Below, piece after piece: positions 8,111-14,692 of a DNA stretch of 21,268 nt. The translations under genes and the position numbers were made by a program. Below the pieces are notes generated by a model. The model was not told the origin of the DNA. It was given only the letters and a program-made list of their open reading frames with translations, and did no database searches. Origin of the DNA: a virus; IMG/VR virus record IMGVR_UViG_3300042557_000593, positions 1-21,268 of that record; one strand, 5' to 3'. Within the stretch, counting starts at the first letter, position 1, and the number at the start of each line of letters is the position of its first letter.

Positions 8111-8501
8111 GTAGGATCACCCGTTCTATGGTCACCTTCGTCTCTGCCAGCTTTTCGCCCTTGCTGGTGAGGTCCAACGCATCGCCGTACCGCTTGGCGT
8201 TCTCTTTGCCCGTCTGCCATTTGATAGCGTCGAGCATCACCCGCGCCTGTTGAGCGTCAAGTTTCCCGGACCTCAGTTCGGCCATGATCTCGTCAACCCG
8301 TTCAAAGCGGGCATCGGCACGGGTCGCACGCGCGCGCACGTAGTGTTGCGTGAGTTCGGAACCGTCTCCTTCTTTATTGAGGATGCGGAGGAACTTGGTT
8401 ATTTCGATCCCGGCCTCTTTGGTGGCTGAACGCATGGACTGACCTTCCGCGATAAGGTCGCAGACTTTATGGGCAATGGTCAGTTCTTTGGATGCGCTCA
8501 T
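8082..8501 (-). CDS. terS: Terminase small subunit
   Basis: This is a 139-residue protein. Residues about 10-40 ('VCDLIAEGQSMRSATKEAG') form a helix-turn-helix for recognising the phage packaging site. A charged helical oligomerisation region follows ('RADARFERVDEIMAEL', 'VMLDAIKWQTGKENAKRYG'), a pattern shared with Sf6 gp1-like small terminases. TerS rings load the large subunit on DNA. The gene lies directly upstream of terL, separated only by an overlapping 58-residue gene. The ATG at 8501 lies 6 bases after the previous stop. A likely late promoter at 8761-8792 is upstream. Confidence 0.88.
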   Translation of the reverse strand: MSASKELTIAHKVCDLIAEGQSMRSATKEAGIEITKFLRILNKEGDGSELTQHYVRARATRADARFERVDEIMAELRSGKLDAQQARVMLDAIKWQTGKENAKRYGDALDLTSKGEKLAETKVTIERVILHGKDQKGGA

Positions 8502-8507
8502 TGTGTC

Positions 8508-8726
8508 CTATCGGTTGGCGTAGGTGGTCATTGGTCCGCAAAGTTCACGGTAGGACATGTGGACAACGCGGTCGTATACGTCCTGCTGTTCACGGGTCAA
8601 TTTCCGGGCCATGCCGTAGCGGGCGGGTTCTTCGGCGGCTATACAGGCGGCAACCTCAAAGGCTTCCCACTCAGCGGCTATCTCTTCAGCGCGGGTCAGT
8701 ACGTCCGCGAACTTGGGGTGTTTCAT
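8508..8726 (-). CDS. Small helical protein upstream of terS
   Basis: This gene encodes 72 residues from the ATG at 8726, which overlaps the stop of the tiny membrane protein as ATGA. The frame extends further upstream, but that part is composition-biased and overlaps two other genes, so the internal start is preferred. The protein is charged and helical ('VLTRAEEIAAEWEAFEVAAC', 'ARKLTREQQDVYDRVVHMSY'). No family is recognised. It is the first complete gene downstream of the candidate late promoter. Confidence 0.7.
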   Translation of the reverse strand: MKHPKFADVLTRAEEIAAEWEAFEVAACIAAEEPARYGMARKLTREQQDVYDRVVHMSYRELCGPMTTYANR

Positions 8727-8848
8727 GGCTTGCGTTTGATGCCTGCGATATATGCCACCACAAAGATATAGGTTTGGGGCAGCAGGGCCAAAAGCCAAAA
8801 GAACAGGGCTATGGGCAGGCCGATGATATGGGCAATGACTTTTCTCAT
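8723..8848 (-). CDS. 41-residue single-pass membrane protein
   Basis: This short gene has an ATG at 8848 and a TGA at 8725-8723. It overlaps both neighbours by exactly four bases (ATGA on each side), which strongly supports it. The protein starts 'MRKVIAHIIGLPIALFF', continues as one long hydrophobic helix (residues about 4-34) and ends with 'GIKRKP'. No function is recognised; a small lysis or signalling peptide is possible but unsupported. The candidate promoter at 8761-8792 lies inside this gene. Confidence 0.75.
   Translation of the reverse strand: MRKVIAHIIGLPIALFFWLLALLPQTYIFVVAYIAGIKRKP
8761..8792 (-). promoter_or_regulatory. Candidate Bacteroidetes-type late promoter
   Basis: On the minus strand TTTG (8792-8789) is followed by a 20-base spacer and TATCTTTG (8768-8761), a full match to the Bacteroidetes -33/-7 consensus TTTG and TAnnTTTG. 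Transcription would begin near 8754, about 28 bases before the gene at 8726, and run through both terminase genes into the tail genes. The match is seen directly; activity is inferred. It lies within a coding sequence, so chance cannot be excluded. Confidence 0.5.
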
Positions 8849-9594
8849 GGGTTGGCAAGTTTACGGAAGGTTTGGCTAAATCCGTGTAGCTGCCAAACAT
8901 TTTGTGTATGCCCCCGGTACAGCATGGCCCATAGCGCCGTGTTACCCGTTGTGCAAATGACTTTGTTAGCCTGTCCGATGGCATACAGGGCGGCGTTGAA
9001 GTTCAGGGCAAACTCCGGGCGGTGGGGTCCGGTGGGCATAACGTAGCGGTCGGTGTTCCGCTTGATGCGAGGCAGGCCCGGTAGCGCGATGGTATCGGGG
9101 TACTTGGCCATGAACGCATCATAAAAGTCCTGTTCGTCCGTTTGGACAAGGAAGGGACCGCCTACCTGTTCGGCGGCGTCAAAGGCGATTTCGTAAGACG
9201 TGGCGGGGACTTCCTTTGCCTTGTCGTTGCCCCTGTATAGCACTACGGTACGCTCCCCGATGATTGTGCGGAAGTGGGACGAACGGGCAAGGACGGCGGC
9301 GGATGGGCGGCAGACCTGCATAGCGATACGCGATAGCTGCGGGATGCCGATGTCATCGTACCAGCCGTATTGCCAGCCGTGGTCATATTCGGTGTATCCT
9401 TCGGGCTGGTCGTAGTCGCCAAGTAGGAGCAGGTCGATCCGTTCGCCGGGTGTGGCGCGATATGCCTCGAATTGCGATGCGCTATCTATGCCCGTTGGCC
9501 ATTGGCCATGTTCGCGGCGGTACTTGGCGGCTTCGTGAAGCCGAACGGATAGGCAGGACGTTAGCCCCGCGTTATGGGTTACGGTCAAGGTCAC
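8845..9594 (-). CDS. Putative GT-B-type glycosyltransferase (fucosyltransferase-like)
   Basis: This is a 249-residue protein. The middle contains 'VLYRGNDKAKEVPATSYEIA', then a beta-strand segment 'GPFLVQTDEQDFYDAFMAKY'. The C-terminal part 'VICTTGNTALWAMLYRG' is like the donor-binding loop of GT-B enzymes. The arrangement recalls NodZ/FUT-type fucosyltransferases and related phage proteins, but the identity is uncertain. It is the last of four sugar-related genes, coupled by ATGA overlaps at both ends. Its likely partners are the GT2 enzyme and the FkbM methyltransferase upstream. The substrate could be a virion glycan, host surface polysaccharide or modified DNA; the sequence does not say. 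Confidence 0.6.
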   Translation of the reverse strand: MTLTVTHNAGLTSCLSVRLHEAAKYRREHGQWPTGIDSASQFEAYRATPGERIDLLLLGDYDQPEGYTEYDHGWQYGWYDDIGIPQLSRIAMQVCRPSAAVLARSSHFRTIIGERTVVLYRGNDKAKEVPATSYEIAFDAAEQVGGPFLVQTDEQDFYDAFMAKYPDTIALPGLPRIKRNTDRYVMPTGPHRPEFALNFNAALYAIGQANKVICTTGNTALWAMLYRGHTQNVWQLHGFSQTFRKLANP

Positions 9595-10178
9595 GCGATG
9601 CCGAACTTTTTGTTGATGGGTTGGAACTTGTAGCGGTAGATGTACAGCGCCTTGTCTATGTACTCCTCCCGCTTGAGCAGGCCCGAAGCGGCGAGGCGGT
9701 CGCTGTAATCCTTGTCCTCTGCAAAGCGCATATCGGCGAACCCGATGGCGATGGCATGGGACCGCTTGACCGGGGTCTTATGGTAGATGCCCCGCACGTA
9801 GTCGAACCCGTCGATGTCCTTTTGCCATGTGTAGCGCATGGAAGCGGATGCCATTTCAACGCGGCGGCGGTTCAGGCCGTGGACATCGATACGGAACCCG
9901 ATGCAATCCGGGGCGCTTTCCGTGGCCTTTAGGATGTCATCAACGTATGTCGGGGCTACCCAATCGTCGTCGTCAATAAAGGCGATGTAATCCCCCGTGG
10001 CGCGGGTCAATAGGGCTTGCCGCTTGGACCCGATGCTTATGTCGCCTTTGGGCGCGTCATCGGTCAGGATTTCAACGGGTAGGCCGTCCGACATGGCGCG
10101 AAGGTGGTCCATCAACTTGCGGAACGATGAACGCCGTTCGGGTATCGTTGCCACAAGGATGGACAGGCGCGGGGTCAT
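9591..10178 (-). CDS. Family 2 glycosyltransferase
   Basis: This 195-residue protein opens with 'LSILVATIPERRSSF', a typical GT2 start. It has the metal- and nucleotide-sugar-binding run 'FIDDDDWV' (Asp69-72), and 'RFAEDKDYSDRL' near residue 152 supplies the ED catalytic-base motif. It should transfer a sugar from a nucleotide donor in the cytoplasm; there is no signal peptide or membrane helix. Length is at the short end for GT2 but includes the full GT-A core. It overlaps the FkbM gene and the following glycosyltransferase gene by ATGA. Confidence 0.85.
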   Translation of the reverse strand: MTPRLSILVATIPERRSSFRKLMDHLRAMSDGLPVEILTDDAPKGDISIGSKRQALLTRATGDYIAFIDDDDWVAPTYVDDILKATESAPDCIGFRIDVHGLNRRRVEMASASMRYTWQKDIDGFDYVRGIYHKTPVKRSHAIAIGFADMRFAEDKDYSDRLAASGLLKREEYIDKALYIYRYKFQPINKKFGIA

Positions 10179-10780
10179 GCCACAAAGATAAGGTTCTGAC
10201 GGTTCGATGCACTTAGCTTCATTCCGGCATCCGTGCAGTATTTCACCATTGCATCGAGGTCGCCGTGTTCGTGTTCGATGATAAGCATCTTCACGCCCAG
10301 CGCGGTCAGGTCCATTTGCTGCAAGATGTCGAGATCGGCCCCTTCCGCGTCAATGCTCACAAGGTCGAACGTCTTATGATCGGACAACGCCATAAGCCCG
10401 CCGAACGTGATTACGGGAACGTCAACGGGCGTGAACTGCTCCGTCCATATGTGCGTGTGCGCTTCGTGCAAGGTGGATAGCAGCGCGATGTCGCCTTTTT
10501 TGAGGTGTTCGCCGCTTTCGTGCAGGGTCATGGTGCCCGCCTTATCCGACACGGCCACGTTGACGCATTGCACACGGTCGCCAAAGATGGACATATTGGC
10601 CGTCAGGCGGGTAAAGGCTTGCGGCGAGGGTTCCACGCACACACCAGACCACCCGCGTTTAGCACAGGCGTAGACGTTGGACAAGGTGCGGCCATCGTTG
10701 GCCCCGATGTCAAGGAACGTGCCTTTGCGGTTACCAAAGTGGCGCCGGATAAGTAGCTCCTCGTTGTTTTGGCTGTTCAT
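10175..10780 (-). CDS. FkbM family methyltransferase
   Basis: This is a 201-residue SAM-dependent methyltransferase. Motif I is 'TFLDIGANDGR' (residues 21-31), followed by 'VCVEPSPQAF' with the ribose-binding Glu50 and 'FDLVSIDAEGADLDIL' further on, which is the FkbM signature. FkbM enzymes usually O-methylate sugars or polyketides. Between two glycosyltransferases it most likely caps or decorates a glycan. It overlaps both neighbours by four bases. The family call is firm; the substrate is inferred. Confidence 0.88.
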   Translation of the reverse strand: MNSQNNEELLIRRHFGNRKGTFLDIGANDGRTLSNVYACAKRGWSGVCVEPSPQAFTRLTANMSIFGDRVQCVNVAVSDKAGTMTLHESGEHLKKGDIALLSTLHEAHTHIWTEQFTPVDVPVITFGGLMALSDHKTFDLVSIDAEGADLDILQQMDLTALGVKMLIIEHEHGDLDAMVKYCTDAGMKLSASNRQNLIFVA

Positions 10781-11445
10781 GGGAAGCCGAGCGCCTTTCG
10801 GCTCTCGTAGGTTTTGCGGTCTACGTTGTAAAGCTTGTTATTCCTGCGGTAAAGTTCGTCCCTCTTTTGCTTTCCGCCCCAGTCCGGGCTTTCATTCCGA
10901 ATGATGCAACGGCCCGTGTAGATCAGCTTTTTGTCCCGTATCCCTACGTCCGTGGCTTCGTTATCGCACCAGAGGCTCAGGTAGTCGGGGTGGTAAATAT
11001 ACCCAAGCCGCTCATATTCCAATCGTCCAAGGCACTGAATGGTATTGATGCGGTCCTGTCTGCCGTCCCACCACCACAGCGCCCCGTCCGTGTGCGTGAA
11101 GTTTTCGCGCATGGCAATGCGGATGGCCTCATCATACCCGTGTTCCTGCGGGATCATGTCATCCGATGCCAATAGCACGATGTCCCACGGGTCGGGCGCT
11201 TGGTCCATGTTAGCGTTGACGGCTTCTATCTTGGACTTGTTAGGCCCGTAGTGGATGGATGCCGATACGCCACAGCCGTTGATAGCGGCAAGTACATCCG
11301 GGCGGCGCATGGTTCGATCGTCAAGGTCGGCACTGATCAGGATATGGCAAAGGTTAGGCCGCACCAACTTCGATGCGTAGATGCCCAGCGTTTCAATGAA
11401 TTGCTTAGGCCGGGCGCGGGTCGGGTACTTTATGAGCAGATGCAT
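10777..11445 (-). CDS. GT-A-type glycosyltransferase
   Basis: This 222-residue protein starts 'MHLLIKYPTRARPKQF' and has the donor/metal-binding segment 'WDIVLLASDDMIPQ' (SDDM at 94-97), typical of GT-A fold transferases. 'GYDEAI' and 'LWWWDGRQDRI' follow, as in related phage and bacterial glycosyltransferases. The C-terminus is basic and ends 'YESRKALGFP'. It is the first sugar enzyme of the cassette, overlapping the nuclease gene upstream by 16 bases and the FkbM gene downstream by four. No signal peptide is visible, so a cytoplasmic role is expected. Confidence 0.75.
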   Translation of the reverse strand: MHLLIKYPTRARPKQFIETLGIYASKLVRPNLCHILISADLDDRTMRRPDVLAAINGCGVSASIHYGPNKSKIEAVNANMDQAPDPWDIVLLASDDMIPQEHGYDEAIRIAMRENFTHTDGALWWWDGRQDRINTIQCLGRLEYERLGYIYHPDYLSLWCDNEATDVGIRDKKLIYTGRCIIRNESPDWGGKQKRDELYRRNNKLYNVDRKTYESRKALGFP

Positions 11446-11741
11446 CGACGTAACAGATCAATGGTCTTTTGCGTTCTGAGTTCCTTCGGTTGGACGCGCA
11501 AGATACGCCAACCCAGCGCAGCCGCCTCGCTATACTTTTCCATGTCGCCAATGTACCCACTGCCCCGTGTGTGCCTCCCGGCTATCCATACCCCACCCTC
11601 CACCTCCAAGGCTACCAGATGCTCCGGCCATGCGTAGTCAAAGCGCCACTTTCGCACGGGGTGGAAGCGATGTTCCGTCACGGGGGCGGGTAACCCCTCG
11701 GACCTGCACAGCTCGGCAAAAATGGCATCAGCCTTTTTCAT
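11430..11741 (-). CDS. PD-(D/E)XK family nuclease
   Basis: This 103-residue protein has the layout of a small single-domain endonuclease: 'RKWRFDYAWPEHLVALEVEGG' holds Asp35, Glu46 and Glu48, and 'GDMEKYSEAAALGWRILRV' holds Lys69 and the final core strand. This resembles the VSR/DUF559-like phage nucleases often found beside replication genes, some of which may resolve branched DNA. It lies between the replication genes and the sugar cassette. Function in recombination or repair is inferred from fold and position. Confidence 0.78.
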   Translation of the reverse strand: MKKADAIFAELCRSEGLPAPVTEHRFHPVRKWRFDYAWPEHLVALEVEGGVWIAGRHTRGSGYIGDMEKYSEAAALGWRILRVQPKELRTQKTIDLLRRCICS

Positions 11742-11910
11742 CGGTCGGGCCGGGTTCGTTCATGCCGCCATTTGCCCACCACATCAGCGCATAGGACAAC
11801 GCCCTTTGGTACAACTCCACCTGCAAAGGCGTGACGGGTTCGGCAATGCCGCCAATGTCAACGCGCTTCATGGCCCAAATGTACCGCCGTATGATCTCAG
11901 GTCCACTCAC
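11728..11910 (-). CDS. Small protein of unknown function after the loader-like gene
   Basis: This gene encodes 60 residues if translation starts at the GTG at 11910, which overlaps the previous stop as GTGA. The frame is open further upstream, but that would need a long overlap, so the coupled GTG is preferred; an ATG at 11871 is the other choice. The sequence 'EIIRRYIWAMKRVDIGGIAE' followed by 'ELYQRALSYALMWWANGG' is helical and unlike families I know. It overlaps the nuclease gene by 14 bases. Confidence 0.6.
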   Translation of the reverse strand: MSGPEIIRRYIWAMKRVDIGGIAEPVTPLQVELYQRALSYALMWWANGGMNEPGPTDEKG

Positions 11911-12368
11911 TTGTTCTCCAGTTTCCGCCGTAGCTGGTCGATCATCCGATCCTTCCACCCGGCATCGTGTTCCGTCCGGTCCAAATATCCCGCCCCTAAG
12001 TTATCACCAGTGAACTTATTCCGGGCCGCATCGCTCTCGACATGGCCCAAAATCTTGGCCTCATGCGTCTGCATCCATTCGGCAATCTGCGGATAGTTCA
12101 GCGACCCGTAGACCTTACCGCTGGTCATCCCGTCCCGGATTGCCATAACCACGCTCTCACAGCTACGGTGCCCCCATTGCCCCATCAGCATCCTTGCCCA
12201 CATTGCAATCACGTTAGGCGGGTTCTTTCCGCCCACCATGGCATCGGCCTCGGTCAGGATCAGCACGGCCCACGCCTCGCTCACCTCGCTGCCGTAGTCC
12301 TTTACCATGCGGCGGATGGGGTAGCTATTGGTCCCAGTAGCTTGGTCCAGCGTCACGTTGACTGGCAT
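11907..12368 (-). CDS. Replication accessory protein, probably helicase-loader-like (lambda P analogue)
   Basis: This gene encodes 153 residues from the ATG at 12368, which overlaps the initiator gene by 44 bases; an ATG at 12308 is an alternative. The helical core 'VIAMWARMLMGQWGHRSCES' and 'SGKVYGSLNYPQIAEWMQTH' resembles small Bacteroidetes phage proteins that follow the initiator (DUF6633-like pattern). There is no Walker motif, so it is not an AAA+ loader. The call rests on synteny: initiator followed at once by a small helical protein, as in lambda O-P. The function is inferred. Confidence 0.6.
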   Translation of the reverse strand: MPVNVTLDQATGTNSYPIRRMVKDYGSEVSEAWAVLILTEADAMVGGKNPPNVIAMWARMLMGQWGHRSCESVVMAIRDGMTSGKVYGSLNYPQIAEWMQTHEAKILGHVESDAARNKFTGDNLGAGYLDRTEHDAGWKDRMIDQLRRKLENK

Positions 12369-13209
12369 GGAACTCGGCGTTAGCTTGAATAGCCAGTCGC
12401 GCCTTTTCTGCAACGCTAAGCTGTTCGGGGCGGACTTGTCCGGTAGGTTGTTTGATGGCATTGATGATCTTCGCTAAGTTGTTGAACAGGTAGGTAAAGC
12501 TGGTGGCGTTCTTTCCGTGGAACGCATCCTCCTTCACTTTTTTGATCAGAGCAAGAACGGACTTAGTGGCATCGTATTCGGGGTACAGCACCTCCATTTT
12601 CCGAAGCAAGTTGTAACAGGCCCGGCGCTCCTTTGCCACGGACCCATCAAGCAGGCCATCGTTCGCCAACTTCAAAGCCTCCCAGCACTCGTTGATACGG
12701 GCATCCCCACGGACCTCGGCGCTTGCGCCAGATGCGTTAGCATCTTCTTCTTTCTTTTCCTTCTTGCTTTCTTTCCTTCTTTCTTTCTTTCCTTCTTCTA
12801 TTGTGGCCGCTTGTTGGCTCACTTGTTGGCCGCTTGTTGTATCACTTGCTGGCCGTTTGCTGGCCGTTTGTTGGTCGGTTTGTTGGCCGCTTTGATGTTC
12901 TACCTGCTGATACTTTGCCCAATTGACAAGGGTTAAAAGCGTGAATTTGTTGGCCGCTTTGGTGGCCACATCTCCGCTCGACTTCAGTTTGTCAAGCGTT
13001 CGCCGAAGTTTCGCACGGGACCACCCCAACGTGTCGGACATTCGGTCCATGGATGTGATCATTTGGCCGGGTTCCACGTCGATACCCTTCCACCTTGCCG
13101 CCTTCCAGTTTGCCCGCATGAGCAAGTGAATGAGCAGGCGAAGACAGGCATCGTCGTGATACCACTCCCATTCGGGCAGCGACCTGTGAAGGCGAACGTA
13201 ACCCTCCAT
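12325..13209 (-). CDS. Phage replication initiator (winged-helix, lambda O-like)
   Basis: This is a 294-residue protein. Residues 1-105 form a winged-helix DNA-binding domain of the replisome-organiser type ('YVRLHRSLPEWEWYHDDACL', 'MDRMSDTLGWSRAKLRRTLD'). A Gln/Ser/Thr-rich linker (about 105-140) and a run of Lys/Glu/Arg (about 143-158) follow, then a helical C-terminal domain that probably contacts the loader or helicase. The linker-coding DNA carries tandem 11-12 bp repeats and a homopurine tract, so the gene probably contains the origin, as lambda O does. The start at 13209 lies just after the previous stop. Confidence 0.82.
   Translation of the reverse strand: MEGYVRLHRSLPEWEWYHDDACLRLLIHLLMRANWKAARWKGIDVEPGQMITSMDRMSDTLGWSRAKLRRTLDKLKSSGDVATKAANKFTLLTLVNWAKYQQVEHQSGQQTDQQTASKRPASDTTSGQQVSQQAATIEEGKKERRKESKKEKKEEDANASGASAEVRGDARINECWEALKLANDGLLDGSVAKERRACYNLLRKMEVLYPEYDATKSVLALIKKVKEDAFHGKNATSFTYLFNNLAKIINAIKQPTGQVRPEQLSVAEKARLAIQANAEFHASQRDAGPSYWDQ
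12742..12969. repeat. Iteron array and homopurine tract: probable replication origin inside the initiator gene
   Basis: On the plus strand the unit TTGTTGGCCGCT recurs with variation at 12801, 12811, 12823, 12834, 12846, 12857, 12868 and 12880, and again at 12947 and 12959. Spacing is 10-12 bases, close to one helical turn. Because this spacing shifts the reading frame, the encoded protein is not a clean repeat, so the DNA itself appears to be conserved. Next to it, about 12742-12800 is an almost pure C/T run (A/G on the minus strand) that could serve as an unwinding element. The arrangement matches lambda ori within O. Confidence 0.7.
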
Positions 13210-13211
13210 GG

Positions 13212-13454
13212 TTAGTGGCTCTTAGAAAGGCGATTATCCTCCATGCGTTCATACATGGCGCTAAGGTCTTGTGACAACAGGAGAACATCATCCATTCCGA
13301 GTTCTATGTGAACAAGCTTTCGATCATCATTATCAAAAACTGAAATCAACAAACTTTGGTCTTGCTCGTTTATTCGCATGTGAGTGTTCCTAAACGACTT
13401 CTCTGTGTACTCAACTACTCGTGCCATGGTATTGGTGAAAAAATCGCCCCCCAT
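13212..13454 (-). CDS. Small protein upstream of the replication initiator
   Basis: This gene encodes 80 residues from the ATG at 13454; a GTG at 13460 or an ATG at 13427 ('MARVVEYTEKSF') are alternatives. The sequence is acidic, with 'LISVFDNDDRKLVHIELGMD' suggesting a small alpha/beta fold. No family is recognised. Base composition is AT-richer than the neighbours. It lies between a structured leader (13455-13571) and the initiator gene, so it may be the first gene of the replication transcript. Confidence 0.65.
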   Translation of the reverse strand: MGGDFFTNTMARVVEYTEKSFRNTHMRINEQDQSLLISVFDNDDRKLVHIELGMDDVLLLSQDLSAMYERMEDNRLSKSH

Positions 13455-13571
13455 GTTCACCTTCGCAGGGAGTGCAGCCCTGTTCAGATGCCCATGAGGG
13501 GCGGGTAAGTTGGTTCGACTTCATCGCTGCTGCACTCAGCGGCCACCGTTCCCGGCGACCTTGCAAAGATA
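13455..13571 (-). other. Structured leader before the replication genes
   Basis: This non-coding stretch holds a 9-bp perfect inverted repeat (GAGTGCAGC/GCTGCACTC at 13470-13478 and 13529-13537). It also holds a hairpin CAGGG-loop-CCCTG whose 7-base loop is exactly complementary to the upstream copy, so the two could kiss or form a pseudoknot. A further 7-bp helix with wobbles occurs near 13542-13561. No open reading frame of note is present. Regulation of the replication transcript is inferred. Confidence 0.5.
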
Positions 13572-13594
13572 CTACACAAGCCACTTATGACCAC
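13564..13594 (-). promoter_or_regulatory. Candidate promoter for the replication genes
   Basis: TATCTTTG (13571-13564) matches the Bacteroidetes -7 box, with TGTG (one mismatch to TTTG) 20 bases upstream. Transcription would start near 13557 and produce the structured leader before the gene at 13454. The -33 element is imperfect, so this is tentative. Confidence 0.35.
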
Positions 13595-13673
13595 ACGCCT
13601 TGCACACGTAGCCGATGATAGTGGATAGCCAACGCGTCACCACTTGGTCGCTTTTGCAGCATGGGCAGGTCAT
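13572..13673 (-). CDS. 33-residue zinc-ribbon protein
   Basis: This short gene starts at the ATG at 13673, overlapping the methyltransferase stop as ATGA, and ends with TAG at 13574-13572. The protein begins 'MTCPCCKSDQ' and ends 'VCKACGHKWLV', giving two CxxC pairs separated by about 18 residues: a minimal four-cysteine zinc ribbon. The exact coupling to the methyltransferase and the intact Cys pattern make it convincing despite its size. It may bind nucleic acid or a partner protein; no function is known to me. Confidence 0.72.
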   Translation of the reverse strand: MTCPCCKSDQVVTRWLSTIIGYVCKACGHKWLV

Positions 13674-14689
13674 GCCTCTTCGGTGTCAAGTTCGACCTCT
13701 TCCGCATCGAAGTTCAGCATAGGATCACCCTCGCCATCAAAGCGGCTCTTCACTTCCTTGAGGTTGCGGATAGCCTGCTTAAAGTAGCTATCCTTTAGCT
13801 CGATGCCGATGGCCTTGCGGCCCATGCTGACGGGGCTGTAAACCTCCGAACCTACACCCATGAACGGGGTCAGGACCGTTTCGCCGGGATTGCTGTAAAG
13901 CTCCACGATGCGGTCGATCACGTCAAGCTGCAAAGGGTGAACGTGCTTTTCGTCGTCCTCTTCACGCGCCTCTTTGAACTTCAGCACGTTGTCAATACGG
14001 ATGTCATCCCATACGCTCGAAGCGTACCGCTGCCAAATGATGTGCGATAGCTTGTTGGTCTTCGGATCCTTGTGATCCTTGTACTTTGCGCGAAGCTGCT
14101 CAAAGGTGCCGTACTTGTCCTTCATCATGGGCAGTATAGGCGTAGCCCCTGCGTAGTGCTTTAGCCCTGTCGGGTGCGTTACGGGAACTTCGTTTTCGCC
14201 AGCACGCTTGAATATCAGCATATAGTCAGGCATTGCCGTAAAGCATTCCGTGCTATCCTCTACGATCAACTTGTGCATCAGGCTCCGCACCATTGTACGC
14301 ATCCGCACCTTCAGCGGCTCTTTCCAAATGGTCACCCGGTTACGATACGCGAACCCGTGCTTTTCGTGCAGGCGGATGATCTCGTGCGGGAAGTCCCAAA
14401 GCTCCTCCGTCTTGCTGTTCATCACATCCGTGCAATGAACGGCGGTAATGCGCCCCGGCTTTGTGACCCGCGCAATCTGAGCAATCAGGAACTCATATTG
14501 CTCCATGAACTGCTCTTTGCTTTCGCAGTTGCTAAAGTCATTTTCCGAGCTGCTGTAATTGTACAGACCTGCGAACGGCGGGCTGTACACGCTTAGGTCA
14601 ATCGACTTGTCCGGCAGTGTTGGCAGGACGTACATACAATCGCTATTGTAGATAGCGAAGTCATCGGTAATCAGTTGTTGCTTAACCAT
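13670..14689 (-). CDS. DNA methyltransferase (N4-cytosine/N6-adenine, beta-type order)
   Basis: This is a 339-residue protein. The catalytic motif 'SVYSPPFAGLYNY' (SPPF at 36-39) comes first, and the SAM-binding motif 'TPFMGVGSEVYSP' with 'KAIGIELKDSYF' lies near the C-terminus (about 280-305). That is the order of beta-class amino-methyltransferases. SPPF is known from N4-cytosine enzymes such as M.PvuII, though some N6-adenine enzymes are similar. No restriction endonuclease is adjacent. It begins 3 bases after the helicase gene, so the two probably act together. Protection of phage DNA or marking for replication are both possible; specificity cannot be read. Confidence 0.88.
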   Translation of the reverse strand: MVKQQLITDDFAIYNSDCMYVLPTLPDKSIDLSVYSPPFAGLYNYSSSENDFSNCESKEQFMEQYEFLIAQIARVTKPGRITAVHCTDVMNSKTEELWDFPHEIIRLHEKHGFAYRNRVTIWKEPLKVRMRTMVRSLMHKLIVEDSTECFTAMPDYMLIFKRAGENEVPVTHPTGLKHYAGATPILPMMKDKYGTFEQLRAKYKDHKDPKTNKLSHIIWQRYASSVWDDIRIDNVLKFKEAREEDDEKHVHPLQLDVIDRIVELYSNPGETVLTPFMGVGSEVYSPVSMGRKAIGIELKDSYFKQAIRNLKEVKSRFDGEGDPMLNFDAEEVELDTEEA

Positions 14690-14692
14690 TGT

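Noticed and set aside
7969-8220. 83-codon minus frame between terminase genes
   Set aside because: Most of it is a shifted reading of terS with an unnatural composition; the 58-codon frame at 7934-8110 fits the gap far better.
10183-10190. TATCTTTG box just before the GT2 gene
   Set aside because: A start 7 bases downstream would fall after the ATG, there is no -33 box, and it is fully explained by codons at the end of the FkbM gene.
12801-12969. Tandem repeats considered as a CRISPR array
   Set aside because: Units are 10-12 bases with no spacers and lie inside a coding gene; iterons explain them better.
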